Numbered from the stretch's first letter, positions 20,416 through 29,621 are shown. The stretch: DNA of 64,000 nucleotides from Alkalibacterium subtropicum (GCF_900112455.1 NZ_FOLT01000001.1:186001-250000), one strand, 5' to 3'. A program made the numbers and translations. Notes: generated from the sequence alone by a model not told the origin.

Positions 20416-21751
20416 TCTTAAACACAGCAGCCGGTACATTGCTGTTACGATACTGGGAAAAATCGAAAAGAACCAGTCTTTCAGTAATTTACTGCTCACT
20501 GAAGCTGTCAAAAAAAATCAGTTGTCAGACAAGGATAGAGGACTGCTGACGGAACTCGTTTATGGCGTGATCCAGAACAAGCTGCTGCTGGACTATCAGC
20601 TCGAGCCATTCATCAAGCATCCGGAGAAAGTTGAAAACTGGGTCAGACAGCTGCTCAGACTGTCCTTGTATCAGATGACCCAGCTGGATAAAGTGCCTGC
20701 CCATGCGAGCGTGAATGAAGCGGTGCGTATTGCTAAAGCCATGGGACATAAAGGAACAGCCGGGTTCGTCAATGGCGTTCTTCGAAGTATCGACCGTCAG
20801 GGGGTGCGTTTTCCGGAAGAAATAACGGATTCTGTCGAGTATCTATCGATCAGATACAGCTTCCCGATCTGGATGATCGAACTCCTTATAGAAGAAGTCG
20901 GTATCGTGGAGACAGAAAAAATCATTCAGTCTTTATCTAAACGAGCGAAAGTGAGTCTGCGCGTCAATACTCAGATGAAGCCAATGAAAGAGGTCATCAG
21001 TCAACTGAATGATGAAGGTTATGAGGTCAGACCTAGCCAGATCGCCAGAGATGGTCTGATCTGTGAGAACGGTCTGCCGGTAAGCACGGAACTGTTTAAA
21101 AAAGGCATCATTACGATTCAGGATGAAAGCTCCATGCTCGTTGCAGAAGCGATGCAGATAGATGAAGGGGATGAGATCCTGGACGCATGTGCTGCACCGG
21201 GAGGCAAGACAACACATATGGCCTCGTATCTCACTGGATCTGAGGGAACCGTCACAGCTTTGGATTTAAACAAAAACAAGCTGAAAAAAGTCGAGGAAAA
21301 TGCGGAGCGTCTGGGGATGTCGTCGCTGATCCAGACACGTCCGATGGACGCAAGGAAAGTCAGCGATGCATTTGGCAGTCAGACCTTCGATAAAATCCTT
21401 GTGGATGCTCCTTGCTCCGGTTTGGGCCTGATGAAACGCAAGCCCGATATCAGATATCAGAAAACGCTGGAAGATATCTATGCTTTACAGAAAGTACAGG
21501 GAGACATTCTTGATAGTGTTGCACCGCTTCTTAAGAAAGGTGGACGCCTGATTTACAGTACCTGTACCATAACGCTGAAAGAAAACAATGACGTGATCAA
21601 TGCCTTTTTGAGAGAGCATGCTGATTTCAAAATCGAACCAGTCTTTACTCATAAAAAGGCTGTTCACCATTCAAAAGAAGGCTTTATTAATTTATATCCG
21701 CATTATTTTGATACAGACGGATTCTTTATAGCTAGTTTAGTTAAATACTGA
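20402..21751 (+). CDS. rsmB: 16S rRNA m5C967 methyltransferase RsmB (Sun)
   Basis: A 449-residue methyltransferase that methylates C967 of 16S rRNA. The N-terminal NusB-like RNA-binding domain (about 1-140) is followed by the SAM-dependent domain with DACAAPGGKTTHMA, and the two catalytic cysteines in DAPCSGLG and STCT. It starts with TTG inside the end of fmt, with AAGAGGGA upstream. Order fmt-rsmB-prpC-prkC-rsgA is conserved in Firmicutes. Confidence 0.96.
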   Translation: MTTNNLKHSSRYIAVTILGKIEKNQSFSNLLLTEAVKKNQLSDKDRGLLTELVYGVIQNKLLLDYQLEPFIKHPEKVENWVRQLLRLSLYQMTQLDKVPAHASVNEAVRIAKAMGHKGTAGFVNGVLRSIDRQGVRFPEEITDSVEYLSIRYSFPIWMIELLIEEVGIVETEKIIQSLSKRAKVSLRVNTQMKPMKEVISQLNDEGYEVRPSQIARDGLICENGLPVSTELFKKGIITIQDESSMLVAEAMQIDEGDEILDACAAPGGKTTHMASYLTGSEGTVTALDLNKNKLKKVEENAERLGMSSLIQTRPMDARKVSDAFGSQTFDKILVDAPCSGLGLMKRKPDIRYQKTLEDIYALQKVQGDILDSVAPLLKKGGRLIYSTCTITLKENNDVINAFLREHADFKIEPVFTHKKAVHHSKEGFINLYPHYFDTDGFFIASLVKY

Positions 21752-21843
21752 TCATCACAGAATCGGAAGTTCCTGAAAAAATCTCAGGGACTTTCCAACG
21801 TACATAGCATTTATGAAATTATGTTAAGCAGGAGTGAGAGAAA

Positions 21844-22602
21844 CTGAAAATTTTCAAGAACACACACATCGGCAAACGTTCGATCAATCAGGATTATGTA
21901 GAGACGTTTTTAAATAAAGACAATCAGCTCTTAGCTGTCCTGTGTGACGGGATGGGTGGACATAAAGCCGGAGATATAGCGAGTGAAATGGCCGTGCTTC
22001 AGATTGGCAATCACTGGAAAGACACGACCTTCAGCAGTGCAAAAGAGGCGAGTGAGTGGCTCGACCAGCATATCAATCTCGAAAACCAGAGGATCTACAG
22101 AGTGGCTAAAACATACAGTGATTTGGATGGGATGGGCACAACCATCGTCACCGCGGCCTTTATAAATGATGAAATCATCATCGGAAATGTCGGAGACAGC
22201 CGGGCCTATTTTTTGAATCAGGAGGGGCTGGAACTGATAACGGAAGACCACTCCTTTGCCAATGAACTGAGGCTCAAAGGAGAAATATCTGAAGAAGAAG
22301 CAAAGAACCATCGTCAACGCCATACACTGACTCGTTCACTAGGCGTGTTTGATAAAGTGGCTGTCGATTTTTTCTTTTTAGACCAGAGGGCTGATTCGCT
22401 GCTCATGCTTTGTTCAGACGGCCTTTCAAATGGTATCGATACACCGTTAATGAATAAAGTTCTGACAGCACAGCGTTCTTTAAGTGACAGAGCGAATATT
22501 ATGATGGAGTCTGCTTTGCAGAACGGATCCACAGACAACATAACCATCTGTCTTATCGAAAACAGACAGGATGCAGCGGATAAGGGGAAGGAGGGTAAAT
22601 AA
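21844..22602 (+). CDS. prpC: PP2C-type protein serine/threonine phosphatase; apparent CTG start
   Basis: A manganese-dependent phosphatase that reverses PrkC phosphorylation. Family motifs are GKRSINQDY and LAVLCDGMGGHKAGDIAS near the N-terminus, DGMGTT, GNVGDSRAY, SDGLS and STDNIT at the end. The frame must start after a TGA at 21835-21837, and no ATG, GTG or TTG occurs before the essential RSINQDY and DGMGGH metal-binding motifs. CTG at 21844 lies nine bases after AGGAG (21830-21834) and gives a normal 252-residue protein starting M/L-KIFKNTHIGKR. ATT at 21850 is the only other candidate. The ATG at 21952 would remove the metal-binding N-terminus. It adjoins prkC without a gap. Confidence 0.92.
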   Translation: MKIFKNTHIGKRSINQDYVETFLNKDNQLLAVLCDGMGGHKAGDIASEMAVLQIGNHWKDTTFSSAKEASEWLDQHINLENQRIYRVAKTYSDLDGMGTTIVTAAFINDEIIIGNVGDSRAYFLNQEGLELITEDHSFANELRLKGEISEEEAKNHRQRHTLTRSLGVFDKVAVDFFFLDQRADSLLMLCSDGLSNGIDTPLMNKVLTAQRSLSDRANIMMESALQNGSTDNITICLIENRQDAADKGKEGK

Positions 22603-24621
22603 ATGAAGGTAGGAGAAAGAATAAATGATCGTTATAAACTGATCAGAGAAATAGGTTCAGGAGGGATGGCTAAAGTATTTTTAGCAGAAGATCTGATCCT
22701 GGAGCGTCAGGTTGCCGTGAAACTGATGGCCTACAATTTCCATGACGACGAAGCAAGTATCCGCCGCTTTAAAAGGGAAGCATTATCAACGACGGAATTG
22801 CTTCATTCCAATATCGTCAATGTAGTAGATGTAGGGGAAGATGAAACACCTTATATCGTTATGGAATATGTAGAAGGCTATGATTTAAAAGAATATATAA
22901 AAGCGCACCACCCTATCCCATATAAAAAAACAGTGACTTTCATGACGCAGATATTGAATGCAGTGGAGTATGCGCACAGACACAATATCATTCATAGAGA
23001 TCTTAAGCCCCAGAATATACTTATCGCTCATGATGAGACTATTAAGATCACAGACTTCGGCATAGCCGTTGCCCTGTCGGAAAACTCGATAACTCAGACC
23101 AATTCGCTGCTTGGATCTGTGCACTATATTTCTCCAGAACAGGCACGAGGAAGTATGGCCACCAAGCAGTCAGATATCTACTCCCTTGGCATACTGCTTT
23201 ACGAACTGCTGGCCGGGCACGTCCCTTTTGACGGGGAGTCGCCGGTTTCTGTCGCGCTGAAGCACTTTCAGAATGACATGCCTTCTCTCAGAAAAAAAGA
23301 TGCGTCCTTACCACAGGCTCTTGAAAATGTGGTTTTGAAAGCAACAGCAAAAGAGCCGGAGAAACGATACCAGTCCGTCCATGCAATGAAAGAAGATCTC
23401 ATGACGGCCCTTTCTCCAGAAAGGGCCAGAGAACCAAAATTTGTGCCGGAAGATACAGTGGACGACAGAACACGCATTCTTACACCTGTCACGCCGCCAA
23501 AAGTGGCCAAAGAAGCTGCTTCTACTGTGAAGGAAGAATCTGAGACATCGGCCAAGAAAAAGGCGTTAAATCGTTCCCAATCGATAAAAACAAATAAGCG
23601 AAAGAAAGCTTTGGTCCTGATCATCATCTTTCTGGTGATTGCTGTGATGAGCGTGCTGGCCTTTATCTTGACTCGGCCCAAAGAGGTCCAAGTTCCTGAT
23701 TTAGCAGGGACGACGACAGAAGAGGCTGCGGCTGCACTGGAAACGCTGAACTTAAGTGTTGGAGAACTGGTCGAACAGAATCATGAAGAGATAGAAGAAG
23801 GTCAAATCATACGTACTAGCCCAGCAGCCGAATCAACATTAAGAGAAACCAGTGAGGTCGATTTATATGTCAGTCTCGGAAAAACACCGGTTACGGTCGG
23901 AGAGTATGAAGAAGAGGATTTTGAGGAGTCAAGGGCTGAGCTTGCAGAAATAGGGTTTACGGTGGAGAGAGAAAATGCTCATCATCCGTCCATACCTGAA
24001 GGACGGATCATTTCTCAGAGTATCGACTCAGGAGAAGAAGTGATCCCAAGTGAGTCAATAATGGTTCTGACTGTCAGTGAAGGCCCCGAAGGACATGACC
24101 TGATCAATCTTACAGGTTATTCTTTAGAAGGGGTTGAGAGGTATGCGGATGACTATAACCTTTCTGTTACGATCACGCGAGAACCGCATGATTCTATCCC
24201 TGAAGGACAGGTCGCGAGTCAGTCGCCCGAAGCTGGTTCACTCGTTTATAATGGATCCCGCATCTCTGTAGTCTTTTCAACAGGACCAGAGGAGCCGGAA
24301 ATCATCTCTTTTGACAGAGGTATAACGATCGAGTACATCGAAACTCAGGAAGATGAAAATACGGAAGGCGATGAAACGGATTTCTCTGAAGAAAATGGAG
24401 GGCCGCAGCCGGAAGAGCCGGCTGATGAACCAAATCATATCGAAATTTATGTCAGTGATGCCGAAAATTCATATGATGAAATCTATCGGGAGTTTGATAT
24501 ATATGAAGATACAATGGAAATCATTTCCTTCAGTGTCCTGGAAGATGAAACAGCCAGTTACAGAGTTTTGAGAAATGACGAACTGATCATGGAAGAGACA
24601 GGGATCACACCGAATAATTAG
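22603..24621 (+). CDS. prkC: Serine/threonine protein kinase with PASTA domains
   Basis: A 672-residue membrane kinase that senses peptidoglycan or lipid II and controls wall metabolism. Residues 1-270 form the Hanks-type kinase: glycine loop GSGGMAKV, K40, HRDLKPQN with D133, DFG at about 150. A basic stretch precedes the single membrane helix (about residues 335-357, LVLIIIFLVIAVMSVLAF). Outside are three PASTA repeats (about 360-430, 430-495, 497-565) and then a very acidic C-terminal domain of about 100 residues, rich in E and D, that I do not recognise. It is paired with prpC directly upstream and rsgA 15 bases downstream. Confidence 0.96.
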   Translation: MKVGERINDRYKLIREIGSGGMAKVFLAEDLILERQVAVKLMAYNFHDDEASIRRFKREALSTTELLHSNIVNVVDVGEDETPYIVMEYVEGYDLKEYIKAHHPIPYKKTVTFMTQILNAVEYAHRHNIIHRDLKPQNILIAHDETIKITDFGIAVALSENSITQTNSLLGSVHYISPEQARGSMATKQSDIYSLGILLYELLAGHVPFDGESPVSVALKHFQNDMPSLRKKDASLPQALENVVLKATAKEPEKRYQSVHAMKEDLMTALSPERAREPKFVPEDTVDDRTRILTPVTPPKVAKEAASTVKEESETSAKKKALNRSQSIKTNKRKKALVLIIIFLVIAVMSVLAFILTRPKEVQVPDLAGTTTEEAAAALETLNLSVGELVEQNHEEIEEGQIIRTSPAAESTLRETSEVDLYVSLGKTPVTVGEYEEEDFEESRAELAEIGFTVERENAHHPSIPEGRIISQSIDSGEEVIPSESIMVLTVSEGPEGHDLINLTGYSLEGVERYADDYNLSVTITREPHDSIPEGQVASQSPEAGSLVYNGSRISVVFSTGPEEPEIISFDRGITIEYIETQEDENTEGDETDFSEENGGPQPEEPADEPNHIEIYVSDAENSYDEIYREFDIYEDTMEIISFSVLEDETASYRVLRNDELIMEETGITPNN

Positions 24622-24636
24622 AAAGGATGTGAGGGA

Positions 24637-25551
24637 TTGAATAAAGGTCAGATCATAAAAGCGCTGAGTGGATTTTATTACATCAAAACAGCCGAGGGAA
24701 CCATCTATCAGACACGTGCACGAGGTATTTTTCGAAAGAAAAAAATCACACCATTGGTGGGGGACTATGTAGAATTCAGTTACGGGACAGAACAGGAAGG
24801 CAGTCTGGAAAAGATACTTCAAAGAAAAAACGAATTGGACAGACCCTCAGTTTCCAATATCGACTTAGGCATCATTGTCATGTCTATTAGTCATCCGGTT
24901 TTCTCTACGTCTCTTCTGGACCGTTTTCTCGTTTCAGTTGAATATAAAAACATTCAACCACTTATTTACGTAACAAAAACAGATATCGCCAGTGAAAACG
25001 AGTATGGTCAGGTCAAGGCGATCTGTGAAGACTATAAAAAGATCGGATATACAGTCATCTTACCTGAACAGGGAAAAATAATGGCGTCAGATGCGATAAA
25101 AAATAGTCTGCAGCCTTACGTCGAAGGAAAAACCGTAGTATTCATAGGACAGTCTGGGGCAGGCAAATCAACTTTGCTGAATAAGATCGACCCGAACTTG
25201 AATATCAAAACCGGTGGGACATCGAAATCGCTGGGAAGAGGCAAGCATACGACCCGTCATGTGGAGCTTATTCCTGTTATGGGCAGCTTGGTTGCAGATA
25301 CACCGGGCTTCAGCGCTATTCAGTTTGATGACATCACAGAACAGGAACTGAGCGAATGTTTTCCTGAAATCTGGGAAAAAGGCAGAGACTGTCGATTCAG
25401 CAGCTGTATTCATCAGAACGAACCGGACTGTGCGGTAAAAAAGGCCGTTGAAGATGGCACAATAACGCAATACAGGTATAAAAATTATTCGTCATTGCTT
25501 GAAGAAATACAAAACAGAAAACCACGTTATGGAAAGAAAGGGGAAAAATAA
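24637..25551 (+). CDS. rsgA: Small ribosomal subunit biogenesis GTPase RsgA
   Basis: A 304-residue circularly permuted GTPase for 30S maturation. An N-terminal OB domain (to about residue 65) is followed by the permuted G motifs: TKTD (G4) before GQSGAGKSTLLN (G1), with DTPGFS (G3) later. A C-terminal zinc element CRFSSCIHQNEPDC follows. It starts with TTG at 24637 after a GAGGG site. The stop overlaps the rpe start by one base (TAATG). Confidence 0.96.
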   Translation: MNKGQIIKALSGFYYIKTAEGTIYQTRARGIFRKKKITPLVGDYVEFSYGTEQEGSLEKILQRKNELDRPSVSNIDLGIIVMSISHPVFSTSLLDRFLVSVEYKNIQPLIYVTKTDIASENEYGQVKAICEDYKKIGYTVILPEQGKIMASDAIKNSLQPYVEGKTVVFIGQSGAGKSTLLNKIDPNLNIKTGGTSKSLGRGKHTTRHVELIPVMGSLVADTPGFSAIQFDDITEQELSECFPEIWEKGRDCRFSSCIHQNEPDCAVKKAVEDGTITQYRYKNYSSLLEEIQNRKPRYGKKGEK

Positions 25552-26210
25552 TGAAAATCGCACCTTCGATATTAAGTGCTGACTTTGCAAATTTAAAAGA
25601 TGATATTCTCACGGCTCAGGAAGGAGGAGCTGACTGGATCCATGTCGATTCTATGGATGGACATTTTGTTCCGAATCTTACCTTTGGTGCCAATGTAGTA
25701 AAGGCTATCCGCCCTTATACTAGCTTACCGATCGATTGCCATCTGATGGTGGAAAACCCGGAGAATTTTGTCGAGGATTTCGCTCAGGCAGGAGCAAATT
25801 ATATATCGATCCAGTACGAAAGCACGGCCCATATCAATCTGGCGCTGCAGCTGATCAAGAGTTTCGATGTCAAAGCAGGTATCGTCATCAATCCTTCTAC
25901 ACCAGTCAGTTTGCTGGAAGATGTTCTTTCTATGGTAGATATGGTACTCGTCATGACCGTGAATCCAGGGTTCGGTGGCCAGTCATTTATTCCAGAAACA
26001 CTGAACAAGATCAGGAAACTCGATCAGATGAGAACAGAGAATAACTATGACTTCCTTATTGAAGTCGACGGCGGGATCAATCCCGAGACTATAAAAGAAT
26101 GTGCTGAAGCAGGCGCGAATGTTTTTGTGGCAGGTTCTTATGTATTCAATTCTGAAGATCCTGGAGAACGTATCGAAGCCTTGAAAAATGCGGTGAGGGC
26201 AAGTGACTAA
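25551..26210 (+). CDS. rpe: Ribulose-phosphate 3-epimerase
   Basis: A 219-residue TIM-barrel enzyme of the pentose phosphate pathway interconverting ribulose-5-phosphate and xylulose-5-phosphate. Motifs are APSILSADFANL, VDSMDGHFVPNLTFG, HLMVENPE, MTVNPGFGGQSF and VDGGI. All metal-binding and catalytic positions (two Asp, two His) appear in place. It overlaps rsgA by one base and thiN by eight bases. Confidence 0.97.
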   Translation: MKIAPSILSADFANLKDDILTAQEGGADWIHVDSMDGHFVPNLTFGANVVKAIRPYTSLPIDCHLMVENPENFVEDFAQAGANYISIQYESTAHINLALQLIKSFDVKAGIVINPSTPVSLLEDVLSMVDMVLVMTVNPGFGGQSFIPETLNKIRKLDQMRTENNYDFLIEVDGGINPETIKECAEAGANVFVAGSYVFNSEDPGERIEALKNAVRASD

Positions 26211-26850
26211 GACTGCTCACATCGTTCTGGGAGCACCAGCAGAATATGCGGTGTTCCCAGAGCCAAGGCAGGAGGATAGTGTGATAGGGGTGGACAGAGG
26301 CGCGTTTGAGTGTCTGTCCAGAAATATATCGGTGAATGTAGCTGTTGGAGATTTTGATTCCGTTACACCTGAGGAGAAAGCGTATCTTCGCACGTCCGTT
26401 GAATCCTTCCGGGAATTTGATGCTGAGAAAGATGATACGGATGCAGAAATCGCCTTAGCAATGGCTGTGGATGATGAATCGGTGAATGAGATCATCATTT
26501 ATAACTGGTCAGGGGGGAGACTGGATCATCTGCTGAGCGTCCTCTATATGGTCTACCAGCCTAGGTTCAATAAGGGGATCGACAGGATCACCTTATTGAA
26601 CAAGATGAACACGATACGGTTTTACAGGCCTGGAAACTATGAGATCAAGAAAGAAGCAGCCAGGTACTATCTTTCTTTCATAGGCATGACGCCGATCGAT
26701 GAGCTGACGCTTAGAGGCGTCAAATATCCTCTTGATAAAATGTCCTATTCCTATCCAAGAGCGCTGGTCAGTAATGAATTTCTGGCGGAAGATTGCCGGT
26801 TTTCGTTCAGCGATGGTTTGCTGGCAGTGATCCAGAGCAATGATAAGTAA
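26203..26850 (+). CDS. thiN: Thiamine pyrophosphokinase
   Basis: A 215-residue enzyme converting thiamine to thiamine pyrophosphate with ATP. The N-terminal catalytic region contains GVDRGAFEC, GDFDSVTPEE and the DAEKDDTDAEIAL block, with WSGGRLDHLL. The C-terminal thiamine-binding beta domain contains YYLSFIGMTPIDELTLRGVKYPL. It starts with GTG inside rpe. It supplies the TPP that controls thiT at the start of the window. It ends in a terminator shared with the convergent rpmB. Confidence 0.94.
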   Translation: MTKTAHIVLGAPAEYAVFPEPRQEDSVIGVDRGAFECLSRNISVNVAVGDFDSVTPEEKAYLRTSVESFREFDAEKDDTDAEIALAMAVDDESVNEIIIYNWSGGRLDHLLSVLYMVYQPRFNKGIDRITLLNKMNTIRFYRPGNYEIKKEAARYYLSFIGMTPIDELTLRGVKYPLDKMSYSYPRALVSNEFLAEDCRFSFSDGLLAVIQSNDK

Positions 26851-26904
26851 AAAGAACGGATATCTAAAGGAGATTTGATCCCTTGATATCCGTTCTTTTT
26901 CGTT
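26849..26904. terminator. Bidirectional terminator between thiN and rpmB
   Basis: AAAAAGAACGGATATC (26849-26864) pairs perfectly with GATATCCGTTCTTTTT (26885-26900). The A-rich outer 5' arm and T-rich 3' arm allow termination in both directions, for thiN and for the minus-strand rpmB. Confidence 0.92.
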
Positions 26905-26905
26905 T

Positions 26906-27094
26906 TTAAACGCGTTCAACTTTACCTGATTTTAAAGCGCGAGCTGAAACCCAAACTTTTTGAGGTTTACCATCAACCATAATACGAACTTTTTGTAAGT
27001 TCGCACCGAAGGTACGTTTAGATTTGTTATTAGCGTGAGAGCGATTATTTCCGCTTCTAGCTTTACGTCCAGTTACAAAACATTCTTTAGCCAT
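26906..27094 (-). CDS. rpmB: 50S ribosomal protein L28
   Basis: A 62-residue ribosomal protein. It shows the L28 pattern [32 protein letters not shown]-like start (lysine/arginine rich) and the [17 protein letters not shown] end. The ribosome site GAAGGAGGAG lies just upstream on the minus strand. Divergent from yloU, as in Bacillus. Confidence 0.97.
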   Translation of the reverse strand: MAKECFVTGRKARSGNNRSHANNKSKRTFGANLQKVRIMVDGKPQKVWVSARALKSGKVERV

Positions 27095-27151
27095 TCTTTT
27101 TCTCCTCCTTCGTGCCTAGCTCAAATAAATAAAGCTAACTCATACTTATAT

Positions 27152-27180
27152 AAAGTATCATAATTAGGCGAATGAAGCAA
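27152..27180 (-). promoter_or_regulatory. Candidate promoter of rpmB
   Basis: On the minus strand TTGCTT (complement of 27175-27180), a 17-base spacer and TACTTT (complement of 27152-27157). The -10 is weak; an overlapping GATACT offers a shorter spacing. Confidence 0.4.
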
Positions 27181-27400
27181 GTAGTTTTTAAAAAAAGAAT
27201 CAAGTGTTTTCCCTTTACAGGACACTCGTGTAAAGGAGTGAAAAATAACTTTTTATTCATTAAACTGGAATACTCCCTACAAAATCTATCGATTACAGTG
27301 TATACTAGGTAAAGTGTGAACTAAACGAAACGTTTGGCTGCACAGATAAAGCAGCATGAGAGACCCTGTCTTTTTTTATCAGGTGTAATATGCTAAAATA
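27181..27400 (+). other. Gap between rpmB and yloU: stem-loops ending in a T run, possible small RNA, and yloU promoter
   Basis: No gene is seen here. CCTTTACA/TGTAAAGG (27212-27236) is an 8-bp inverted repeat. A possible -10 TATACT (27301-27306) precedes three small stem-loops: AAACG/CGTTT (27323-27335), GCTGC/GCAGC (27337-27355) and AGAGAC/GTCTTT (27359-27373) with T residues to 27377. Just after this lies TGCTAAAAT (27391-27399), an extended -10 that could drive yloU on its own. A short RNA of about 65 bases, or an attenuator, would explain the layout. Confidence 0.3.
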
Positions 27401-27466
27401 TGTTTGAATATCAAAGGAAATTAACAATGTAAAAAATAATCTTGTAAAACGAAAGGAGTTTGCAAC

Positions 27467-27832
27467 ATGAGCGTTCAAATGAATACAAAGTACGGAAACA
27501 TAGAAATGTCCAGTGATGTGATATCCACCGTGGTAGGTGGTGCCGCAACGGAAATTTTTGGGATCGTAGGAATGGCGAGTCGCAATCAGGTACGTGACGG
27601 TATCAATGAGATCCTGAACAGAGACAATTATTCGAAAGGTGTCGTTGTCAGACAGGAAGACACAGATATTGCCGTTGATGTCTATATTATTGTCAGCTAC
27701 GGTACAAAGATAACTGAAGTGTCTAAAAACGTTCAGGAAAGAGTTGGGTATCAGCTGGAACACGACTTAGGCATCAAAGCCAGTTCTGTCAATGTGTTTG
27801 TCCAGGGTGTCAGAGTTCAAAACGATTTTTAA
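27467..27832 (+). CDS. yloU: Asp23/Gls24 family envelope-stress-type protein (YloU)
   Basis: A 121-residue Asp23/Gls24-domain protein. The family sits in the cytoplasm, often near the membrane, and is linked to alkaline or envelope stress, but the biochemical role is unknown. Typical sequence: EMSSDVISTVVGGAATEIFGIVGM, and the late V-N-V-x-V-Q-G-V-R-V (SSVNVFVQGVRV). It sits directly before fakA, the conserved yloU-yloV pair of Firmicutes. The ATG follows GAAAGGAG. Confidence 0.93.
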   Translation: MSVQMNTKYGNIEMSSDVISTVVGGAATEIFGIVGMASRNQVRDGINEILNRDNYSKGVVVRQEDTDIAVDVYIIVSYGTKITEVSKNVQERVGYQLEHDLGIKASSVNVFVQGVRVQNDF

Positions 27833-27876
27833 GCCAACGTCACATGTTTTAAGTGACAAAGGAGGATAATGAAAAA

Positions 27877-29538
27877 GTGGATGTAAATAGTTTAAAAGCA
27901 AATAAGTTTAAAGAAATGGTGGCTGTCGGAAGACAGCGACTGGACGAGCACACTGAATACGTCAATTCACTGAATGTGTTTCCTGTACCGGACGGTGACA
28001 CAGGAACGAATATGAACCTCTCATTTACGAGTGGTGCGAATGCAGTCAAAGAATCTTCGAGTGAGAAAATCGGAGAAATTTCCCAGTCATTAGCTAAAGG
28101 TCTACTGATGGGGGCTAGAGGAAATTCCGGTGTTATTTTGTCACAGCTGTTCAGAGGCTTTTCCAAAGCTTTAGAAGGCAAAGAAGAAGTGGATGCGTCA
28201 GAGCTTGCCCAGGCTTTTCAGGCGGGGGTCGATACAGCCTATAATGCAGTCATGAAGCCTGTCGAGGGCACTATTTTGACGGTGGCAAGACAATCTGCCA
28301 AAGCTGGTGTTCAGAAAGCTGAAGAAACAGACGACGTGATCGTCCTGATGGAGACAGTTTTGGAAGCTGCAAAACGTTCATTGAAGAAAACGCCTGATTT
28401 ATTACCGATCTTGAAAGAAGTGGGTGTTGTAGACAGTGGCGGTCAAGGTCTTGTCTATATTTACGAAGGATTCCTTTCATCACTGACTGGCGAAAAACCA
28501 GCCGAAGATGCAGAGCCGAATCTTGACGAGTTAGTGCGGGCAGAGCACCACAGAAGCGGCGTTCACGAACACGTGAATACTGAAGATATCACTTACGGCT
28601 ACTGTACAGAAATCATGGTCCGCATCGGCGAAGGGGAAACGGTAGAAAAAGAATTTGATTATGAAGAATTCCGTAACTATCTGAATGAACTGGGTGATTC
28701 CCTTCTGGTCGTGGCCGATGAAGAAATCATTAAAGTCCACGTGCATACCGAACGTCCGGGCGAAGTCATGAATTATGGTCAGAAGTTCGGTTCGTTAATG
28801 AAAATCAAAGTCGATAACATGCGCGAACAGCACTCCGCTTTATCCGGAGATGAACTCGAGGAAACAGAAGAAAAAGAAGAAAAAGACTTTGCGGTCGTTG
28901 CTATCGCTCCAGGTGAAGGGCTTAAGGAACTGTTCGAAAGTCTGGGAGTCGATTACGTTTTACAGGGCGGACAGACGATGAACCCAAGTACTGAAGATAT
29001 CGTTAAAGCGATGGAAAGCGTGCCTGCCAAGCAGTACATCGTCCTTCCCAACAATAAAAATATCTTTATGGCTGCTGAACAGGCCACCGAGGTCATTGAA
29101 GCTGATGCGGCTGTTGTCCCTACACGCACTATTCAGCAGGGGCTGACTGCCATGCTGGGTTATAATCCAAGGCAGGATCTTGAAAAGAATAAAGCATCCA
29201 TGTCTGATGAAATCGATATGGTCAAATCCGGACAAGTAACATTTGCAGTCAGAGACACGGAAATAAATGGACTGACCATCAAAAAAGATGATTATATGGG
29301 GATTATTGACGGAGATATCAAAGTAACAGCGCCTGAACTTTTCGAGGTCACTTTAGAGACGATAAAAGCGATGCTGGACGACGAAAGTGAGATCGTGACA
29401 GTACTTATAGGCGAAGAAGGTTCTGAGGAAGAGGCGGACAAATTAGCCGGAATTCTGGAGGATGAATTTGCTGATATCGAAGTGGAAATCCACCAGGGTG
29501 GTCAGCCAGTATATCCTTATCTTATTTCGGTAGAATAA
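27877..29538 (+). CDS. fakA: Fatty acid kinase catalytic subunit FakA (DAK2 domain, YloV)
   Basis: A protein of about 553 residues that phosphorylates fatty acids held by FakB (DegV-family) proteins, feeding acyl-phosphate to phospholipid synthesis by PlsY or PlsX. The N-terminal DhaL nucleotide-binding domain has NVFPVPDGDTGTNMNLS and GARGNSGVILSQ. The middle domain has GYCTEIMV and KVHVHT. A C-terminal EDD-like domain follows. AAGGAGGA (27859-27866) is best spaced for GTG 27877. A GTG at 27853 would lie before the ribosome site. plsX follows downstream in the same neighbourhood. Confidence 0.94.
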   Translation: MDVNSLKANKFKEMVAVGRQRLDEHTEYVNSLNVFPVPDGDTGTNMNLSFTSGANAVKESSSEKIGEISQSLAKGLLMGARGNSGVILSQLFRGFSKALEGKEEVDASELAQAFQAGVDTAYNAVMKPVEGTILTVARQSAKAGVQKAEETDDVIVLMETVLEAAKRSLKKTPDLLPILKEVGVVDSGGQGLVYIYEGFLSSLTGEKPAEDAEPNLDELVRAEHHRSGVHEHVNTEDITYGYCTEIMVRIGEGETVEKEFDYEEFRNYLNELGDSLLVVADEEIIKVHVHTERPGEVMNYGQKFGSLMKIKVDNMREQHSALSGDELEETEEKEEKDFAVVAIAPGEGLKELFESLGVDYVLQGGQTMNPSTEDIVKAMESVPAKQYIVLPNNKNIFMAAEQATEVIEADAAVVPTRTIQQGLTAMLGYNPRQDLEKNKASMSDEIDMVKSGQVTFAVRDTEINGLTIKKDDYMGIIDGDIKVTAPELFEVTLETIKAMLDDESEIVTVLIGEEGSEEEADKLAGILEDEFADIEVEIHQGGQPVYPYLISVE

Positions 29539-29550
29539 ATAAAAGGAGAC

Positions 29551-29596
29551 AAATAGAGAAACGACTTGAACTTCTGTTGTTTTCTCTATTTTTCTT
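29551..29596 (+). terminator. Terminator after fakA
   Basis: AAATAGAGAAA (29551-29561) pairs with TTTCTCTATTT (29581-29591), followed by further T residues. It separates fakA from recG. Confidence 0.8.
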
Positions 29597-29621
29597 TATT
29601 TAAGAAAGAAAGGTGGAACAT

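Noticed and set aside
21952-22602. prpC starting at the ATG at 21952
   Set aside because: It would remove the RSINQDY and aspartate residues needed for metal binding in PP2C phosphatases.
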